From the NCBI RefSeq assembly GCF_012276985.1, contig NZ_JAAXMM010000002.1, positions 62,001-126,000 of the forward strand: DNA of 64,000 bases, given 5' to 3'. Within the stretch, counting starts at the first letter, position 1, and the number at the start of each line of letters is the position of its first letter. Positions 35,455 to 44,631 of the stretch are shown one piece after another. The stretch comes from Agrobacterium sp. a22-2. GTDB taxonomy: Bacteria > Pseudomonadota > Alphaproteobacteria > Rhizobiales > Rhizobiaceae. Both the position numbers and the translations under genes were made by a program. Under the pieces are notes generated by a model, which saw nothing but the letters and a program-made list of their open reading frames with translations, did no database searches and was not told where the DNA came from.

Positions 35455-38447
35455 GCGGCGCCAATCGTATTCCCGGCAAAGGCCGCCTGACCCCGGCCAG
35501 AACCGCCCGCTTCACCCTCGACGGCCGCTGTCTGACGGCGCTCGAAGGCGATACCGTCGCCTCCGCCATGCTGGCCAATGGCCTGCATCTGGCCGGACGC
35601 TCGTTCAAGTATCACCGGCCGCGCGGCATCCTGACGGCTGGCCCCGAAGAGCCCAATGCCCTGCTCGACATTTCCCGGGATTCGGCGCGCAAGCAGCCGA
35701 ACGTGCGCGCCACGGTGCAGGAAGTGTTCGACGGCATGAAGGTCGAGACCCAGAACCGCTGGCCGTCGCTCACCTTCGATGTCGGCGTCGTCAACGATTT
35801 CTTCTCGGCGTTTTTTGCCGCCGGTTTCTACTACAAGACCTTCATGTGGCCGAAGGCCGCCTGGCACACGGTCTATGAGCCCTTCATCCGCCGGGCTGCC
35901 GGTCTCGGCGTCGCGCCGAAGGAAGAAGATCCGGATCACTACGCCAACCGCTACGCCCATTGCGACGTTCTGGTGGTCGGCGGTGGGGCGGCTGGTCTGG
36001 CCGCTGCCCTTGCCGCGGCCGAAGCCGGCGCCAAGGTCATTCTCTGCGACGAGCAGCCGGAAATGGGCGGCGCGCTGCACTATGATACGGGTGCCGTGAT
36101 CGATGGCCATAACGGCTATGACTGGGCGCAGGTGACCGCGGCGCGGCTGGCCGCCATGCCCAATGTCCGGGTGATGAGCCGCACCACGGCTTTCGGCTAC
36201 TACAACCACAATTTCGTCGCCCTTGCCGAGCGGGTGACCGACCATGTCGCCAAGCCGGGCAAGACCAGCCCGCGCGAACGGCTGTGGCAGGTGCGCGCCA
36301 AGAAGGTGATCCTGGCCACCGGCTCGATCGAGCGGCACATGGTGTTTGCCAATAACGACCGTCCCGGCATCATGCTGGCGTCTGCCGGCCGCACCTATCT
36401 CAACCATTTCGGCGTGGCTGTCGGCGCCAAGGTCGGCGTCTATACGGCGCATGACTCGGCCTATGAGGCGGCGTTCGACCTGAAGAGGGCCGGCGTCACC
36501 ATCGCTTCCATCGTCGATTGCCGGGAAAAGCCGGGCGACAGGGTTCTGTCGGAAGCAAAGGCGCTGGGCATCGAGGTCCTGACCGGCCATTCCGTGGTCG
36601 ATACGGCAGGCCGGCTGCGCATCAAGTCGATGAGCGTCAGGCGTAATGGCGGCAGCGGGTCTGCCCGCAAGATCGAGGTCGACGCGCTGCTGATCTCGGC
36701 CGGCTGGACGCCGTCGGTGCATCTGTTCTCGCAATCGCGCGGCAAGCTGAAATTCGATGCGGCGCGCGATCGCTTCCTGCCGGACGTTTACGCGCAGGAA
36801 AGCCTGTGCGTTGGCACCTGCAACGGCACCGACGATTTGCAGGCCGTGCTCGACGAGGCCTATGCGGCCGGTCGCGACATGGCGGTGGCCGTCGGCGCCA
36901 AGGGCGCCGTCAATGCGGCGCTGATCGGCGCAAACGCCTTTGACTGGACCGGCGGCATGATCGGTGCTGCGGAAGGCGCAGGGCGCGATACGACCGTGAA
37001 GGCCTTTATCGACTTCCAGCACGATGTCTGTGCCAAGGACATCCGCCTGGCGGTGCGCGAAGGCATGCACTCGATCGAGCATATCAAGCGCTTCACCACC
37101 AATGGCATGGCCTCCGACCAGGGCAAGCTGTCGAACATGCACGGCCTGGCGATTGCCGCCGAAATGCTCGGCAAGGAGATCCCGCAGGTCGGCCTCACCA
37201 CGTTCCGCGCGCCGTATACGCCGGTGACCTTCGGCACGCTGATCAACCATTCGCGCGGCGACCTGTTCGACCCGACCCGCAAGACGCCGATGCATGCCTA
37301 TGAGGCGTCGAAGGGCGCCGAGTTCGAGGATGTCGGCAACTGGAAACGTGCCTGGTATTATCCGCGCCCCGGCGAGGACATGCATGCGGCGGTGAACCGC
37401 GAATGCAAGACCGCCCGCGAGACGGCCGGCGTGTTCAACGCTTCGACGCTCGGTAAGATCGAGGTGGTCGGCCCGGATGCGGCGCAGTTCCTCAACCTGA
37501 TGTATACCAATGCCTGGGATACGCTGAAGCCCGGCAAATGCCGCTACGGCATCATGACCCGCGACGATGGCTTCATCTATGACGACGGCGTCGTCGGCCG
37601 CATCGCCGAGGATCGCTTCCATGTGACGACGACGACCGGCGGTGCCCCGCGCGTTCTCAATCACATGGAAGACTATCTGCAGACGGAATTCCCGCATCTG
37701 AAGGTCTGGTTGACCTCGGCCACCGAACAGTGGGCGGTGATTGCCGTGCAGGGACCGAAGGCCCGCGATATCATCGCGCCCTTTGTGGAGGGCATCGACA
37801 TCTCCAACGAGGCCTTCCCGCATATGAGTGTGGCCGAAGGCAAATTCTGCGGCGTGCCGACGCGTCTGTTCCGCGTGTCGTTCACCGGCGAGCTTGGTTT
37901 TGAGGTCAACGTGCCGGCCGATTTCGGTCCAGACGTGTTCAAGGCCATCTGGGAGCGGGCGGAAGGCATGGGTGCCTGCCTCTACGGCACCGAGACCATG
38001 CATGTGCTGCGCGCCGAGAAGGGCTATATCATCGTCGGTCAGGACACCGACGGGACGCTGACCCCGGACGATGCCGGCCTTGCCTGGGCCGTCTCCAAGA
38101 AGAAGACCGATTTCGTCGGCATTCGCGGCCTGAAGCGCCCCGACCTGATGCGTCAGGGCCGCAAGCAATTGGTCGGCCTGTTGACCAAGGATCCGGGCGA
38201 AGTGCTGGAGGAGGGCGGCCAGATCGTGGCCGATCCGAACCAGCCCAAGCCCATGACCATGCTCGGCCATGTGACATCGTCCTACTGGTCGGAAAATCTC
38301 GGCCGCTCGATCGCCTTCGCCATGGTCGCCAACGGAAGGGCGCGGCTGGGCGAGACGCTCTATGTGCCGATGAAGGACAAGACCATCGCGGTCGAGGTGA
38401 CGGACATGGTGTTCTTTGACAAGGAAGGGGGACGCATCCATGGTTGA
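35451..38447 (+). CDS. soxA: Sarcosine oxidase subunit alpha
   Basis: 998 residues. The N-terminal 2Fe-2S-like fold (without cluster cysteines) has RSFKYHRPRGILTAGPEEPN. The NAD-binding domain begins VLVVGGGAAGLAAALAAAEA. From about residue 610 a GcvT-like domain binds tetrahydrofolate (VFNASTLGKIEVVGPDAAQF, FTGELGFEVNVPADFGP, MHVLRAEKGYIIVGQDTDGT). Formaldehyde made at the beta subunit channels here to form 5,10-methylene-THF. It overlaps soxG by 8 bp. No glyA, folD or purU gene follows in this window. Confidence 0.95.
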   Translation: MSGANRIPGKGRLTPARTARFTLDGRCLTALEGDTVASAMLANGLHLAGRSFKYHRPRGILTAGPEEPNALLDISRDSARKQPNVRATVQEVFDGMKVETQNRWPSLTFDVGVVNDFFSAFFAAGFYYKTFMWPKAAWHTVYEPFIRRAAGLGVAPKEEDPDHYANRYAHCDVLVVGGGAAGLAAALAAAEAGAKVILCDEQPEMGGALHYDTGAVIDGHNGYDWAQVTAARLAAMPNVRVMSRTTAFGYYNHNFVALAERVTDHVAKPGKTSPRERLWQVRAKKVILATGSIERHMVFANNDRPGIMLASAGRTYLNHFGVAVGAKVGVYTAHDSAYEAAFDLKRAGVTIASIVDCREKPGDRVLSEAKALGIEVLTGHSVVDTAGRLRIKSMSVRRNGGSGSARKIEVDALLISAGWTPSVHLFSQSRGKLKFDAARDRFLPDVYAQESLCVGTCNGTDDLQAVLDEAYAAGRDMAVAVGAKGAVNAALIGANAFDWTGGMIGAAEGAGRDTTVKAFIDFQHDVCAKDIRLAVREGMHSIEHIKRFTTNGMASDQGKLSNMHGLAIAAEMLGKEIPQVGLTTFRAPYTPVTFGTLINHSRGDLFDPTRKTPMHAYEASKGAEFEDVGNWKRAWYYPRPGEDMHAAVNRECKTARETAGVFNASTLGKIEVVGPDAAQFLNLMYTNAWDTLKPGKCRYGIMTRDDGFIYDDGVVGRIAEDRFHVTTTTGGAPRVLNHMEDYLQTEFPHLKVWLTSATEQWAVIAVQGPKARDIIAPFVEGIDISNEAFPHMSVAEGKFCGVPTRLFRVSFTGELGFEVNVPADFGPDVFKAIWERAEGMGACLYGTETMHVLRAEKGYIIVGQDTDGTLTPDDAGLAWAVSKKKTDFVGIRGLKRPDLMRQGRKQLVGLLTKDPGEVLEEGGQIVADPNQPKPMTMLGHVTSSYWSENLGRSIAFAMVANGRARLGETLYVPMKDKTIAVEVTDMVFFDKEGGRIHG

Positions 38448-38994
38448 TGGTCTGGTTGCTTCGCGCAAATCCGTACTCGAGGGCTTTCACGGCGGATCCT
38501 TGTTGGTTCGTCTGACGCCTGCCGCTCCGGCCACGCGGGTGGCGCTGCGGGCAGGGGCGGATGCCGTCGCTGCTCTTTCCAAGGCGCTTGGCCTTACCCT
38601 GCCTGTCACGCCGAAGACCTCGGCGTCGCTCAACGGCCGTTCGGCCTTCTGGATCGGTCCGGACGAATGGCTGCTGATCGACGAGACGGGTGGCGACCTG
38701 ATGGGGCTTTGCGCCTCGTCCGGTGCCGTGCATTCGGCCACCGATGTGTCGCACCGCAACACCGCCATCATGGTCTCCGGTCCGGGTGCCGAAAACACGC
38801 TCAATGCCGGCTGCCCGCTCGACCTGTCGCTTGCCGCCTTCCCGGTCGGGGCAGTCACCCGCACGGTGTTCGGCAAGATCGAGATCGTGCTCTACCGGCT
38901 GGCGGACGACACGTTCCGCCTGGAATGCTGGCGCTCATTTGCCGAATACGCCTTCGGCCTGCTGGCGGAAGCCGCGGAAGACGCGGCGGCGTGA
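38440..38994 (+). CDS. soxG: Sarcosine oxidase subunit gamma
   Basis: 184 residues from the ATG at 38440, which is preceded by GGGGGA and overlaps the end of soxA by 8 bp. GPDEWLLIDETGG and ATDVSHRNTAIMVSGPGAEN are typical of the gamma subunit, a GcvT-like/YgfZ-like fold that completes the folate-binding side of the enzyme. It is the last gene of soxBDAG. Confidence 0.93.
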   Translation: MVDGLVASRKSVLEGFHGGSLLVRLTPAAPATRVALRAGADAVAALSKALGLTLPVTPKTSASLNGRSAFWIGPDEWLLIDETGGDLMGLCASSGAVHSATDVSHRNTAIMVSGPGAENTLNAGCPLDLSLAAFPVGAVTRTVFGKIEIVLYRLADDTFRLECWRSFAEYAFGLLAEAAEDAAA

Positions 38995-39094
38995 TTTGTG
39001 GCAGTGCAGTCCGGCTGACTTGCTGCCGGGCTGCCTCTTTTGTCATTGCCTGTTTTCATGCTAGAAATGTCCAGAGCTTTCCTAGGGCCATGGC

Positions 39095-39385
39095 ATGAAA
39101 AAGGCCGATAAAATCGAAATTTCAGTCAGTCCCAACACCATGCGTGCGTTGCATGAGGTCATGGCCGCCGGAGATTACGGGTCGGCAGACGACGCCATCG
39201 GCGATGCGTTGCGGGAGTGGCAGGAGCAGCGAAACGGCGAGGTCGAGCAATTGTCCTTGATCCGCAACCGCATTCGTCGATCATTGGATGACCCAAGAGG
39301 TGATGTGACGATCGAAGAGGTCGACACCCATCTGGACGCGCTGTTTGCAGCGTCAAAGCCGGCGGGCGACCGTGCGGGCCGTTAG
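39095..39385 (+). CDS. ParD-family ribbon-helix-helix antitoxin
   Basis: 96 residues. The N-terminal strand KIEISVSPNTMRALHEVMAA and helices with GDYGSADDAIGDALREWQEQ are the RHH/ParD DNA-binding domain, followed by a toxin-binding tail. The stop overlaps the start of the parE reading frame by 14 bp, the classical antitoxin-toxin arrangement. The partner toxin is interrupted (see next entry), so this antitoxin may be an orphan that can still bind DNA or neutralise other ParE toxins. Confidence 0.85.
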   Translation: MKKADKIEISVSPNTMRALHEVMAAGDYGSADDAIGDALREWQEQRNGEVEQLSLIRNRIRRSLDDPRGDVTIEEVDTHLDALFAASKPAGDRAGR

Positions 39386-39713
39386 GGTCACGTTCCGACC
39401 AGAAGCGGTCAGAGATCTCACTGATATTTTCCATTTTGTATTGGAATTGAGCCAGTCGGCGATTGTTGCATGAGGTTTCGTGTCCAGGATCAGGCGCCGA
39501 TGCGTCGATATCGGCAATGTTCCGTTTGGTGGGCGCCCTCGTGACGACCTTGAGCCGGGTTTGAGAACGATTGCTTTCGAACGCTCTGCCGTGATCGCCT
39601 ATAAAGTCGAAGACAATAATGTTCGGATCGTGAACATCTTCTATGGAGGGCGCAATTTCGAAGCACTTTATCGCGATGCTGCCGATCCCGATCAGCCACC
39701 GCAGAACGACTAA
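39372..39713 (+). pseudogene. ParE-family toxin interrupted by an in-frame TGA
   Basis: From a GTG at 39372 the frame reads VRAVRVTFRPEAVRDLTDIF and later, after one stop (TGA at 39471-39473), GFVSRIRRRCVDIG, GRPRDDLEPGLRTIAFERSA and KVEDNNVRIVNIFYGGRNFE in the same frame, ending at a TAA at 39711. Together this is a full-length (113-codon) ParE/RelE-superfamily gyrase-targeting toxin with no frameshift, only a nonsense codon where ParE proteins usually have a residue just before FV-RI. A fragment could start at the GTG at 39480, but it would lack the N-terminal strand and helices. Its 3' end overlaps the next convergent gene by 4 bp. Confidence 0.8.
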
Positions 39714-40765
39714 ACCCCCGGCCAGCCCGACCATTTGATCCAGCGGCCGTGGAAGTCCGCGCGGCCGATGTCGTGTTGTTCGCCGGTCGGCCAGATCTGC
39801 AGGGTCAGGGCGGCGCCATCCGGTTTGCCGTCAGCTTCCATCTGCAGGCGCGCCAGCGGCGCGTCAGGCGTGGCTTTATCGCCGGCCGCCGCGATCAGGG
39901 CATCGCCCTCGGCCTTCAGGGCCTCTGGAAAATATTGCCAGGCGATCGAGTGATAGATGACATGGGTGGTGCCGGTATGGCGCATGGCCAGCCGGCTTTT
40001 CAGCCAGTCGATGGCATCGGCGCGCTCGACTTTCAGGCCGCTCTGAACAGCCATATCAAGCGCCAGCCGGATGCGCTCCAGCCGGTCGGCCTGGTCGGCC
40101 CAGATATAGGAGAGCATCCGCAGCCGATCATCCGGTGAGGCGGGGTCGAGCGGGTTCAGGTCGCAGCCGGCGCGGCCGGCAATCGTGATGTCTGCCTCCG
40201 GCGCGGCAGGGCCCTCCCAGTCGGGCGAGAGCATCACCGGCGACTGTCCGCCCCAGGTCGTGTCGCCCAAGCGATAGGCGTAGCTGTCCCATTGCAGGTT
40301 CAGCCCGGCGCTGGCGCCGAGTTCCGACAGGATGAGCGGCTTGCCGAACAGCTTTGCGATGGCCAGGAAACCGGGCAGCAGGGCTGACGAGCGGCGCACC
40401 TCGTTGGTCTGCGGTGGCGATGTCAGACGCTCGAGAATGAAGGCCTCGTTGCGCCTGAACGCCTCAATGCAGGCGGTCCACAGGATGTCGTCATCCGTTG
40501 CATGGGGCGGATAGACCGCCGCAAGGCTCTTGTCCGCGCCGGATAGCACCAAGGCATGCAGGCAGCCGGCAAGGCGCAGCGCCAGGGCGTCGCCTGTACC
40601 ACTCGGCTCGCCGGTCCAGGCGAGGACCCGCCTGCCGACCGCGGTGCGGTCATCTAGATTGTCCGCTGCCAGGGTGCAAAGCCGTGCCGTGAATGAAGAG
40701 CCGAGATCCTCGCAGGCCCTTGCTTGGCGCCGGAAAGACTGGCGGATCGGATCAGGTTCGAGCAT
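39710..40765 (-). CDS. DUF2332 family protein
   Basis: 351 residues. Segments LAWTGEPSGTGDALALRLAG, HALVLSGADKSLAAVYPPHA, SELGASAGLNLQWDSYAYRL, RAGCDLNPLDPASPDDRLRM and THVIYHSIAWQYFPE are characteristic of DUF2332, a cytoplasmic family with some methyltransferase-like look (GASAGLNL), but the activity is unknown. The start lies 1 bp after the MaoC gene stop, so the two are one transcript. Confidence 0.85.
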   Translation of the reverse strand: MLEPDPIRQSFRRQARACEDLGSSFTARLCTLAADNLDDRTAVGRRVLAWTGEPSGTGDALALRLAGCLHALVLSGADKSLAAVYPPHATDDDILWTACIEAFRRNEAFILERLTSPPQTNEVRRSSALLPGFLAIAKLFGKPLILSELGASAGLNLQWDSYAYRLGDTTWGGQSPVMLSPDWEGPAAPEADITIAGRAGCDLNPLDPASPDDRLRMLSYIWADQADRLERIRLALDMAVQSGLKVERADAIDWLKSRLAMRHTGTTHVIYHSIAWQYFPEALKAEGDALIAAAGDKATPDAPLARLQMEADGKPDGAALTLQIWPTGEQHDIGRADFHGRWIKWSGWPGV

Positions 40766-40766
40766 C

Positions 40767-41255
40767 TCACACTCCGGCTGGGCGATCTTTCGGGTCGAAC
40801 TGGACGATGGTTATCCAGGTCGCGGTCAGGGCGGGCTTGCGCTCGTTCTCGATCTCGATGCTGGCCTCATAGGTGGTCATCAGCATGCCGGCGCCGCGAA
40901 AGCGGGCTTCGGCCAGCGTGAAATGGCCGCGGATGCGCGTGCCGCTCTTGACCGGCGACATGAAGCGCACCTTGTCGAAGCCGTAGTTGATGCCCATCGT
41001 CTGTTCGCGGATCACCGGCAGGCAATCGTAGTTCATCGCCGAGAGCAGCGACAGGGTCAGGAAGCCGTGGGCGATCGTTCCGCCGAACGGCGATTCCGCC
41101 TTGGCCCGGACGGGGTCGACATGGATGAACTGGTGGTCGTTGGTGGCTGCGGCAAAAGCATCGATCATGGGCTGGTCGACGGTCATCCAGTTGGACAGGC
41201 CGACTTCCGTCCCGACCAAACTCTCGACTTCGGCCAGCGAAATCTCCCGTGGCAT
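40767..41255 (-). CDS. MaoC-family (R)-specific enoyl-CoA hydratase
   Basis: 162 residues. The hydratase-2 motif lies in AATNDHQFIHVDPVRAKAES (Asp/His pair) and FGGTIAHGFLTLSLLS. Hot-dog fold enzymes with this motif hydrate trans-2-enoyl-CoA to (R)-3-hydroxyacyl-CoA for beta-oxidation or polyhydroxyalkanoate supply, or act in other CoA pathways. It is the first gene of a pair with the DUF2332 gene. Confidence 0.88.
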   Translation of the reverse strand: MPREISLAEVESLVGTEVGLSNWMTVDQPMIDAFAAATNDHQFIHVDPVRAKAESPFGGTIAHGFLTLSLLSAMNYDCLPVIREQTMGINYGFDKVRFMSPVKSGTRIRGHFTLAEARFRGAGMLMTTYEASIEIENERKPALTATWITIVQFDPKDRPAGV

Positions 41256-41352
41256 ATGTGCTCACCGATCCTTTTGAAAATGTATTTGCGCGTCTTATAG
41301 AGTGTGGCGCGGCCGGCGAATACAGCGACCGGGGGTTACGGCCGCTAAATCC

Positions 41353-43323
41353 TTAATGTTCTACCAGAAATTCGACAGAGCGCGGCTTCAAGCGGAGGGT
41401 GCCGACGCTCTTGCCCGACGAGACGCGGCGCCATTTCAGCCCTGCGGCCGCCGGCAGTTCGAAATCGCAGGCCTCCTGCGCGCGGTTGAACAGCACGGCA
41501 AGGCGAGCATTGCCGCCGCGCTTTAGATCTTTGGTGGTCAGAACCATGGCAATAGCCGGGCCTTCTGCCGCCTCCCATTCCGACACGGTCATCGGCGCGC
41601 CGGTGGAGGAGATCCATGCGACATCGCCGTTTTCGCCGATGAAGAAGGTCGTCTCGGCGAAGACTGCAAACCGCTTGCGCATGGCCGATAGCGCGGCGGT
41701 CAATTCGACCAGGTCGCTGTCTATGCTTTTCCAGTCGAGCCAGGTGAGTTCGTTGTCCTGGCAATAGGCATTGTTGTTGCCGTGCTGGGTGCGTCCGCCC
41801 TCGTCTCCGGCGGTCAGCATGATGGCGCCGCGGCTGGAAAACAGCGTCGAGAGCAGGGCCGCGACATCGCGCTTGCGGTTCTTGGTGATGGTCTTGTCGT
41901 GGGTTTCGCCTTCGACGCCATTATTCCAGGAGTAGTTCTCGTCATGGCCGTCGCGGTTGTTTTCGCCGTTGCGGCCATTGCGCTTGTGGGTGTGGGAGAC
42001 CAGATCCCACAGCGTAAACCCGTCATGGGCGGCGATGAAATTGACGCTGCGGGTCTGGCGGTCGCCGTTTCGCGCAAAGATATCCGAGGAGCCGGCCAGT
42101 GCCGTTGCCAGCGCGCCGGTCATATGGCTGTCGCCACGCCAGTAGCGCCGCAGGTTGTCGCGCGCCCGGTCGTTCCATTCGAGAAAGGGTTTTGGAAAAT
42201 TGCCGAGCTGGTAGCCGCCCGGCCCGATATCCCAGGGTTCGGCAATCAGCAGCCGATCCTCCAGCACATCATCGGCGGTGATGGCATGCAGGGTCTGCGA
42301 TGTGGTGTGAAAGCCATGAGAGGTGCGCCCGAGGATCGGTGCGAGATCGAAGCGGAAGCCATCGACGCCGGCATTGAGGACGAAGTGGCGCAGGCTGTCG
42401 GTGATCAGCCTTCGCACATAGGTGTGGTCGCAAGCCAGCGTATTGCCGCAGCCGGTGTCGTTGACCAGCGTGCCGGGATTGCCCTCGACATGGCGATAGG
42501 CGGCCAGATTGTCGAGACCGCGCAGCGACAGCGTGGTGCCGTAGCGATCGCTCTCGCCGGTGTGATTGAACACCAGGTCGAGGATCACGCCGATGCCTTC
42601 GGCATGCAGCGCGTCGACGGTGGCGCGCAATTCTGCAACGCCGCCGGGCACCAGGCGCGGATCGAGCGCCATCAGGGCGATGGGGTTGTAGCCCCAGCTG
42701 TTGGTCAGTCCCAGCGGCGGCAGGTGACGCTCGTCGATCCAGGCGGTGATCGGCATCAGCTCTATGGCATCGACGCCGAGCTTCTTCAGGTGCTCGAGCA
42801 CGGCGGGGTGGGCCAGCGCGCCGACCGTGCCGCGCAGCTTTTCGGGGATGCCGGGGTGGAGTTTCGTGAAGGGCCGGACGGCAACCTCGTAGATGAAGCC
42901 GCCAGGCGGCAGGAACGGCATCAGCACCTTGGCCGGTCGGTCGCGGGTGACGATGGCTTTCGGCACCAGATCGGCGGTCTCTTCGCCGAAAGTGCTCAGT
43001 CGCGCGTCGTGCACGAAGGGACGATCCAGCTCCTTGGCGTAAGGGTCGACCAGCAGTTTCGACGGATCATACCAGAAGCCGTGATCAGGCTCGTAACGCC
43101 CGTGGGCGCGATAACCGTAATGGGCGCCTTCGCGCGTGCCTTCCACATGCAGGCGATGCAGGTCGCCCTCGGTCCGCTCCATCGGCAGGCGGCACAATTC
43201 GGTTCCGTTTGATGTATCGAACAGGCAGAGCTCGATCCGTTCGGCATGGTGGGACCAGACGGTGAAGTCCGCCCCTGTCTTGGTCAGGCTGACACCGCCC
43301 TGGCTTGGATGCGTATGGCTCAT
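41353..43323 (-). CDS. glgX: Glycogen debranching enzyme GlgX
   Basis: 656 residues from MSHTHPSQGGVSLTK, the usual size for GlgX; the frame extends upstream to 43560 across the tetR operator, so the start is taken where GlgX homology begins, though ATGs at 43356 and 43368 remain possible. An N-terminal CBM48 domain (DFTVWSHHAERIELCLFD) precedes a GH13 domain: nucleophile Asp in GVDGFRFDLAPILG, acid Glu in LLIAEPWDIGPGG, Asp in FIAAHDGFTLWDLV. It hydrolyses alpha-1,6 branches of phosphorylase-limited glycogen. It is divergent from the tetR gene and separate from the glgP-pgm operon. Confidence 0.92.
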   Translation of the reverse strand: MSHTHPSQGGVSLTKTGADFTVWSHHAERIELCLFDTSNGTELCRLPMERTEGDLHRLHVEGTREGAHYGYRAHGRYEPDHGFWYDPSKLLVDPYAKELDRPFVHDARLSTFGEETADLVPKAIVTRDRPAKVLMPFLPPGGFIYEVAVRPFTKLHPGIPEKLRGTVGALAHPAVLEHLKKLGVDAIELMPITAWIDERHLPPLGLTNSWGYNPIALMALDPRLVPGGVAELRATVDALHAEGIGVILDLVFNHTGESDRYGTTLSLRGLDNLAAYRHVEGNPGTLVNDTGCGNTLACDHTYVRRLITDSLRHFVLNAGVDGFRFDLAPILGRTSHGFHTTSQTLHAITADDVLEDRLLIAEPWDIGPGGYQLGNFPKPFLEWNDRARDNLRRYWRGDSHMTGALATALAGSSDIFARNGDRQTRSVNFIAAHDGFTLWDLVSHTHKRNGRNGENNRDGHDENYSWNNGVEGETHDKTITKNRKRDVAALLSTLFSSRGAIMLTAGDEGGRTQHGNNNAYCQDNELTWLDWKSIDSDLVELTAALSAMRKRFAVFAETTFFIGENGDVAWISSTGAPMTVSEWEAAEGPAIAMVLTTKDLKRGGNARLAVLFNRAQEACDFELPAAAGLKWRRVSSGKSVGTLRLKPRSVEFLVEH

Positions 43324-43480
43324 GGGGCTCTTTCGCGGCTGGGGTTGCGAATCCATCCTGGCGACCATTGTGCAGAAGAATGGTGCGTTGGCGAGTGATA
43401 TTCCTCGGCGGGCAATATTCGTCCAATCTCCGGCCAGCCGCTTTGCAGGTTCCGGAAAGGCAGTTGTTTTCGGTGTAGAC

Positions 43481-43531
43481 TTGACAGCATACCGATTGGT
43501 TGGTTTACTGCATACCAACCAATCGGTATGC
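43481..43531 (+). promoter_or_regulatory. tetR promoter with perfect 18-bp inverted-repeat operator
   Basis: TTGACA (43481-43486) is a consensus -35 box. Immediately after it begins GCATACCGATTGGTTGGT (43487-43504), whose exact reverse complement lies at 43514-43531 after a 9-base spacer. A -10 element (TTTACT at 43504-43509, 17-base spacing) falls between the arms. The right arm ends at the first in-frame ATG. The layout is that of an autorepressed TetR-type operator; it also lies about 160 bp from the divergent glgX start. Confidence 0.85.
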
Positions 43532-43542
43532 AGGGCAATGTG

Positions 43543-44160
43543 ATGAGTGATGTTCAACATCCTTCGCGTCTAAAGCTTCTGGAAGCGGCCATCGGCGTCA
43601 TCCGGGCCAAGGGTTATACGGCGACGACGGTCGACGATATCTGTGCCGCATCCGGTGTCAGCAAAGGCAGTTTCTTTCATCATTTCAAGAGCAAGGAGGA
43701 TCTGGTTCTGGCGGCGGTCGACCACTGGAACCGCTTTACCGGCTCGATCTTCGAAAGCGCGCCTTATCAGGCCTTGCCTGACCCGCGCGACCGGCTGCTG
43801 GCCTATGTCGATTTCCGCACTGATATCCTCGACCGCGATGTGCAGGAGTTTACCTGCCTGCTCGGAACGCTCGTGCAGGAGACTTATGCCACCCATCCGG
43901 CGTTGCGTGAGGCCTGCGATCTCGGCATGACCGGGCATATCGAAGTTCTGATGCGCGACATTGAAGCGGCCAAGGCGCTCTATGCGCCGGATGCAACCTG
44001 GACCGTGGCAAGCGTCGGCTATTTCATGCAATCCGTTCTGCAGGGGGCCTTCATCTACGCCAAGGCCAAACAAGACCCCGACATTGCGCGCGGCAGCCTG
44101 CGGCACCTGCGCGCCTATCTCGACCATCTCTTTTCAAAACCCGTGTCAAAGGAGGAGTAA
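43543..44160 (+). CDS. TetR/AcrR-family repressor
   Basis: 205 residues from the ATG at 43543 (an ATG at 43528 lies inside the operator). Helix-turn-helix: LLEAAIGVIRAKGYTATTVD and ICAASGVSKGSFFHHFKSKE. The C-terminal part is a helical ligand-binding and dimer domain with FTCLLGTLVQETYATHPALR. The perfect inverted repeat over its promoter points to self-repression. Four bases after its stop begins the SRPBCC gene behind GGAGGA, so both are induced together. The ligand is unknown. Confidence 0.92.
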   Translation: MSDVQHPSRLKLLEAAIGVIRAKGYTATTVDDICAASGVSKGSFFHHFKSKEDLVLAAVDHWNRFTGSIFESAPYQALPDPRDRLLAYVDFRTDILDRDVQEFTCLLGTLVQETYATHPALREACDLGMTGHIEVLMRDIEAAKALYAPDATWTVASVGYFMQSVLQGAFIYAKAKQDPDIARGSLRHLRAYLDHLFSKPVSKEE

Positions 44161-44164
44161 GACC

Positions 44165-44611
44165 ATGGGAACCCACACGATTCGACTGCACCGCGTCCTG
44201 AAAGCCTCGCCGAAAAAGGTCTATCGCGCCTTTCTCGATGCCGATGCCATGTGCAAATGGCTGCCGCCCTATGGCTTCACGGGCAAGATGTATCATCTGG
44301 AGCCCGAAGTCGGCGGCACATTCAAGATGTCGTTCAGCAATTTCACGACGCAGCAGACCCATTCCTTCGGCGGCAAATATCTCGAACTCGTGCCGAACGA
44401 GCGCCTCCGCTATACCGATGAATTCGACGACCCGAACTTGCCGGGCGTAATCACGGTGACGGTGACATTGAAAGAGGTGGTCTGCGGAACGGAACTTTCG
44501 ATCGTCCAGGAGGGCGTGCCGGAAGTGATTCCGGAAGCGGCCTGCTATCTCGGCTGGCAGGAATCGCTGATGCAACTGGCGACGCTGGTCGAGCCGAATA
44601 TCGCGGAGTAG
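44165..44611 (+). CDS. SRPBCC / AHSA1-domain protein
   Basis: 148 residues. START-like ligand-binding fold: HRVLKASPKKVYRAFLDADA, CKWLPPYGFTGKMYHLEPEV, GGTFKMSFSNF and CYLGWQESLMQLATLVEP. GGAGGA lies eight bases before the ATG. The AHSA1 branch includes small cytoplasmic proteins that bind hydrophobic ligands. It is in one operon with the tetR gene, so it is probably induced by the ligand that the repressor senses. Confidence 0.85.
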   Translation: MGTHTIRLHRVLKASPKKVYRAFLDADAMCKWLPPYGFTGKMYHLEPEVGGTFKMSFSNFTTQQTHSFGGKYLELVPNERLRYTDEFDDPNLPGVITVTVTLKEVVCGTELSIVQEGVPEVIPEAACYLGWQESLMQLATLVEPNIAE

Positions 44612-44631
44612 GGCGGGGTAACCTCGCCCTG

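Noticed and set aside
35385..38468. 1027-residue open frame on the - strand opposite soxA
   Set aside because: Antisense shadow of a gene with clear sarcosine oxidase motifs; no domain of its own.
39480..39713. Separate 77-residue gene starting at GTG 39480
   Set aside because: It is the C-terminal part of the interrupted parE and shares its frame; no ribosome site of its own.
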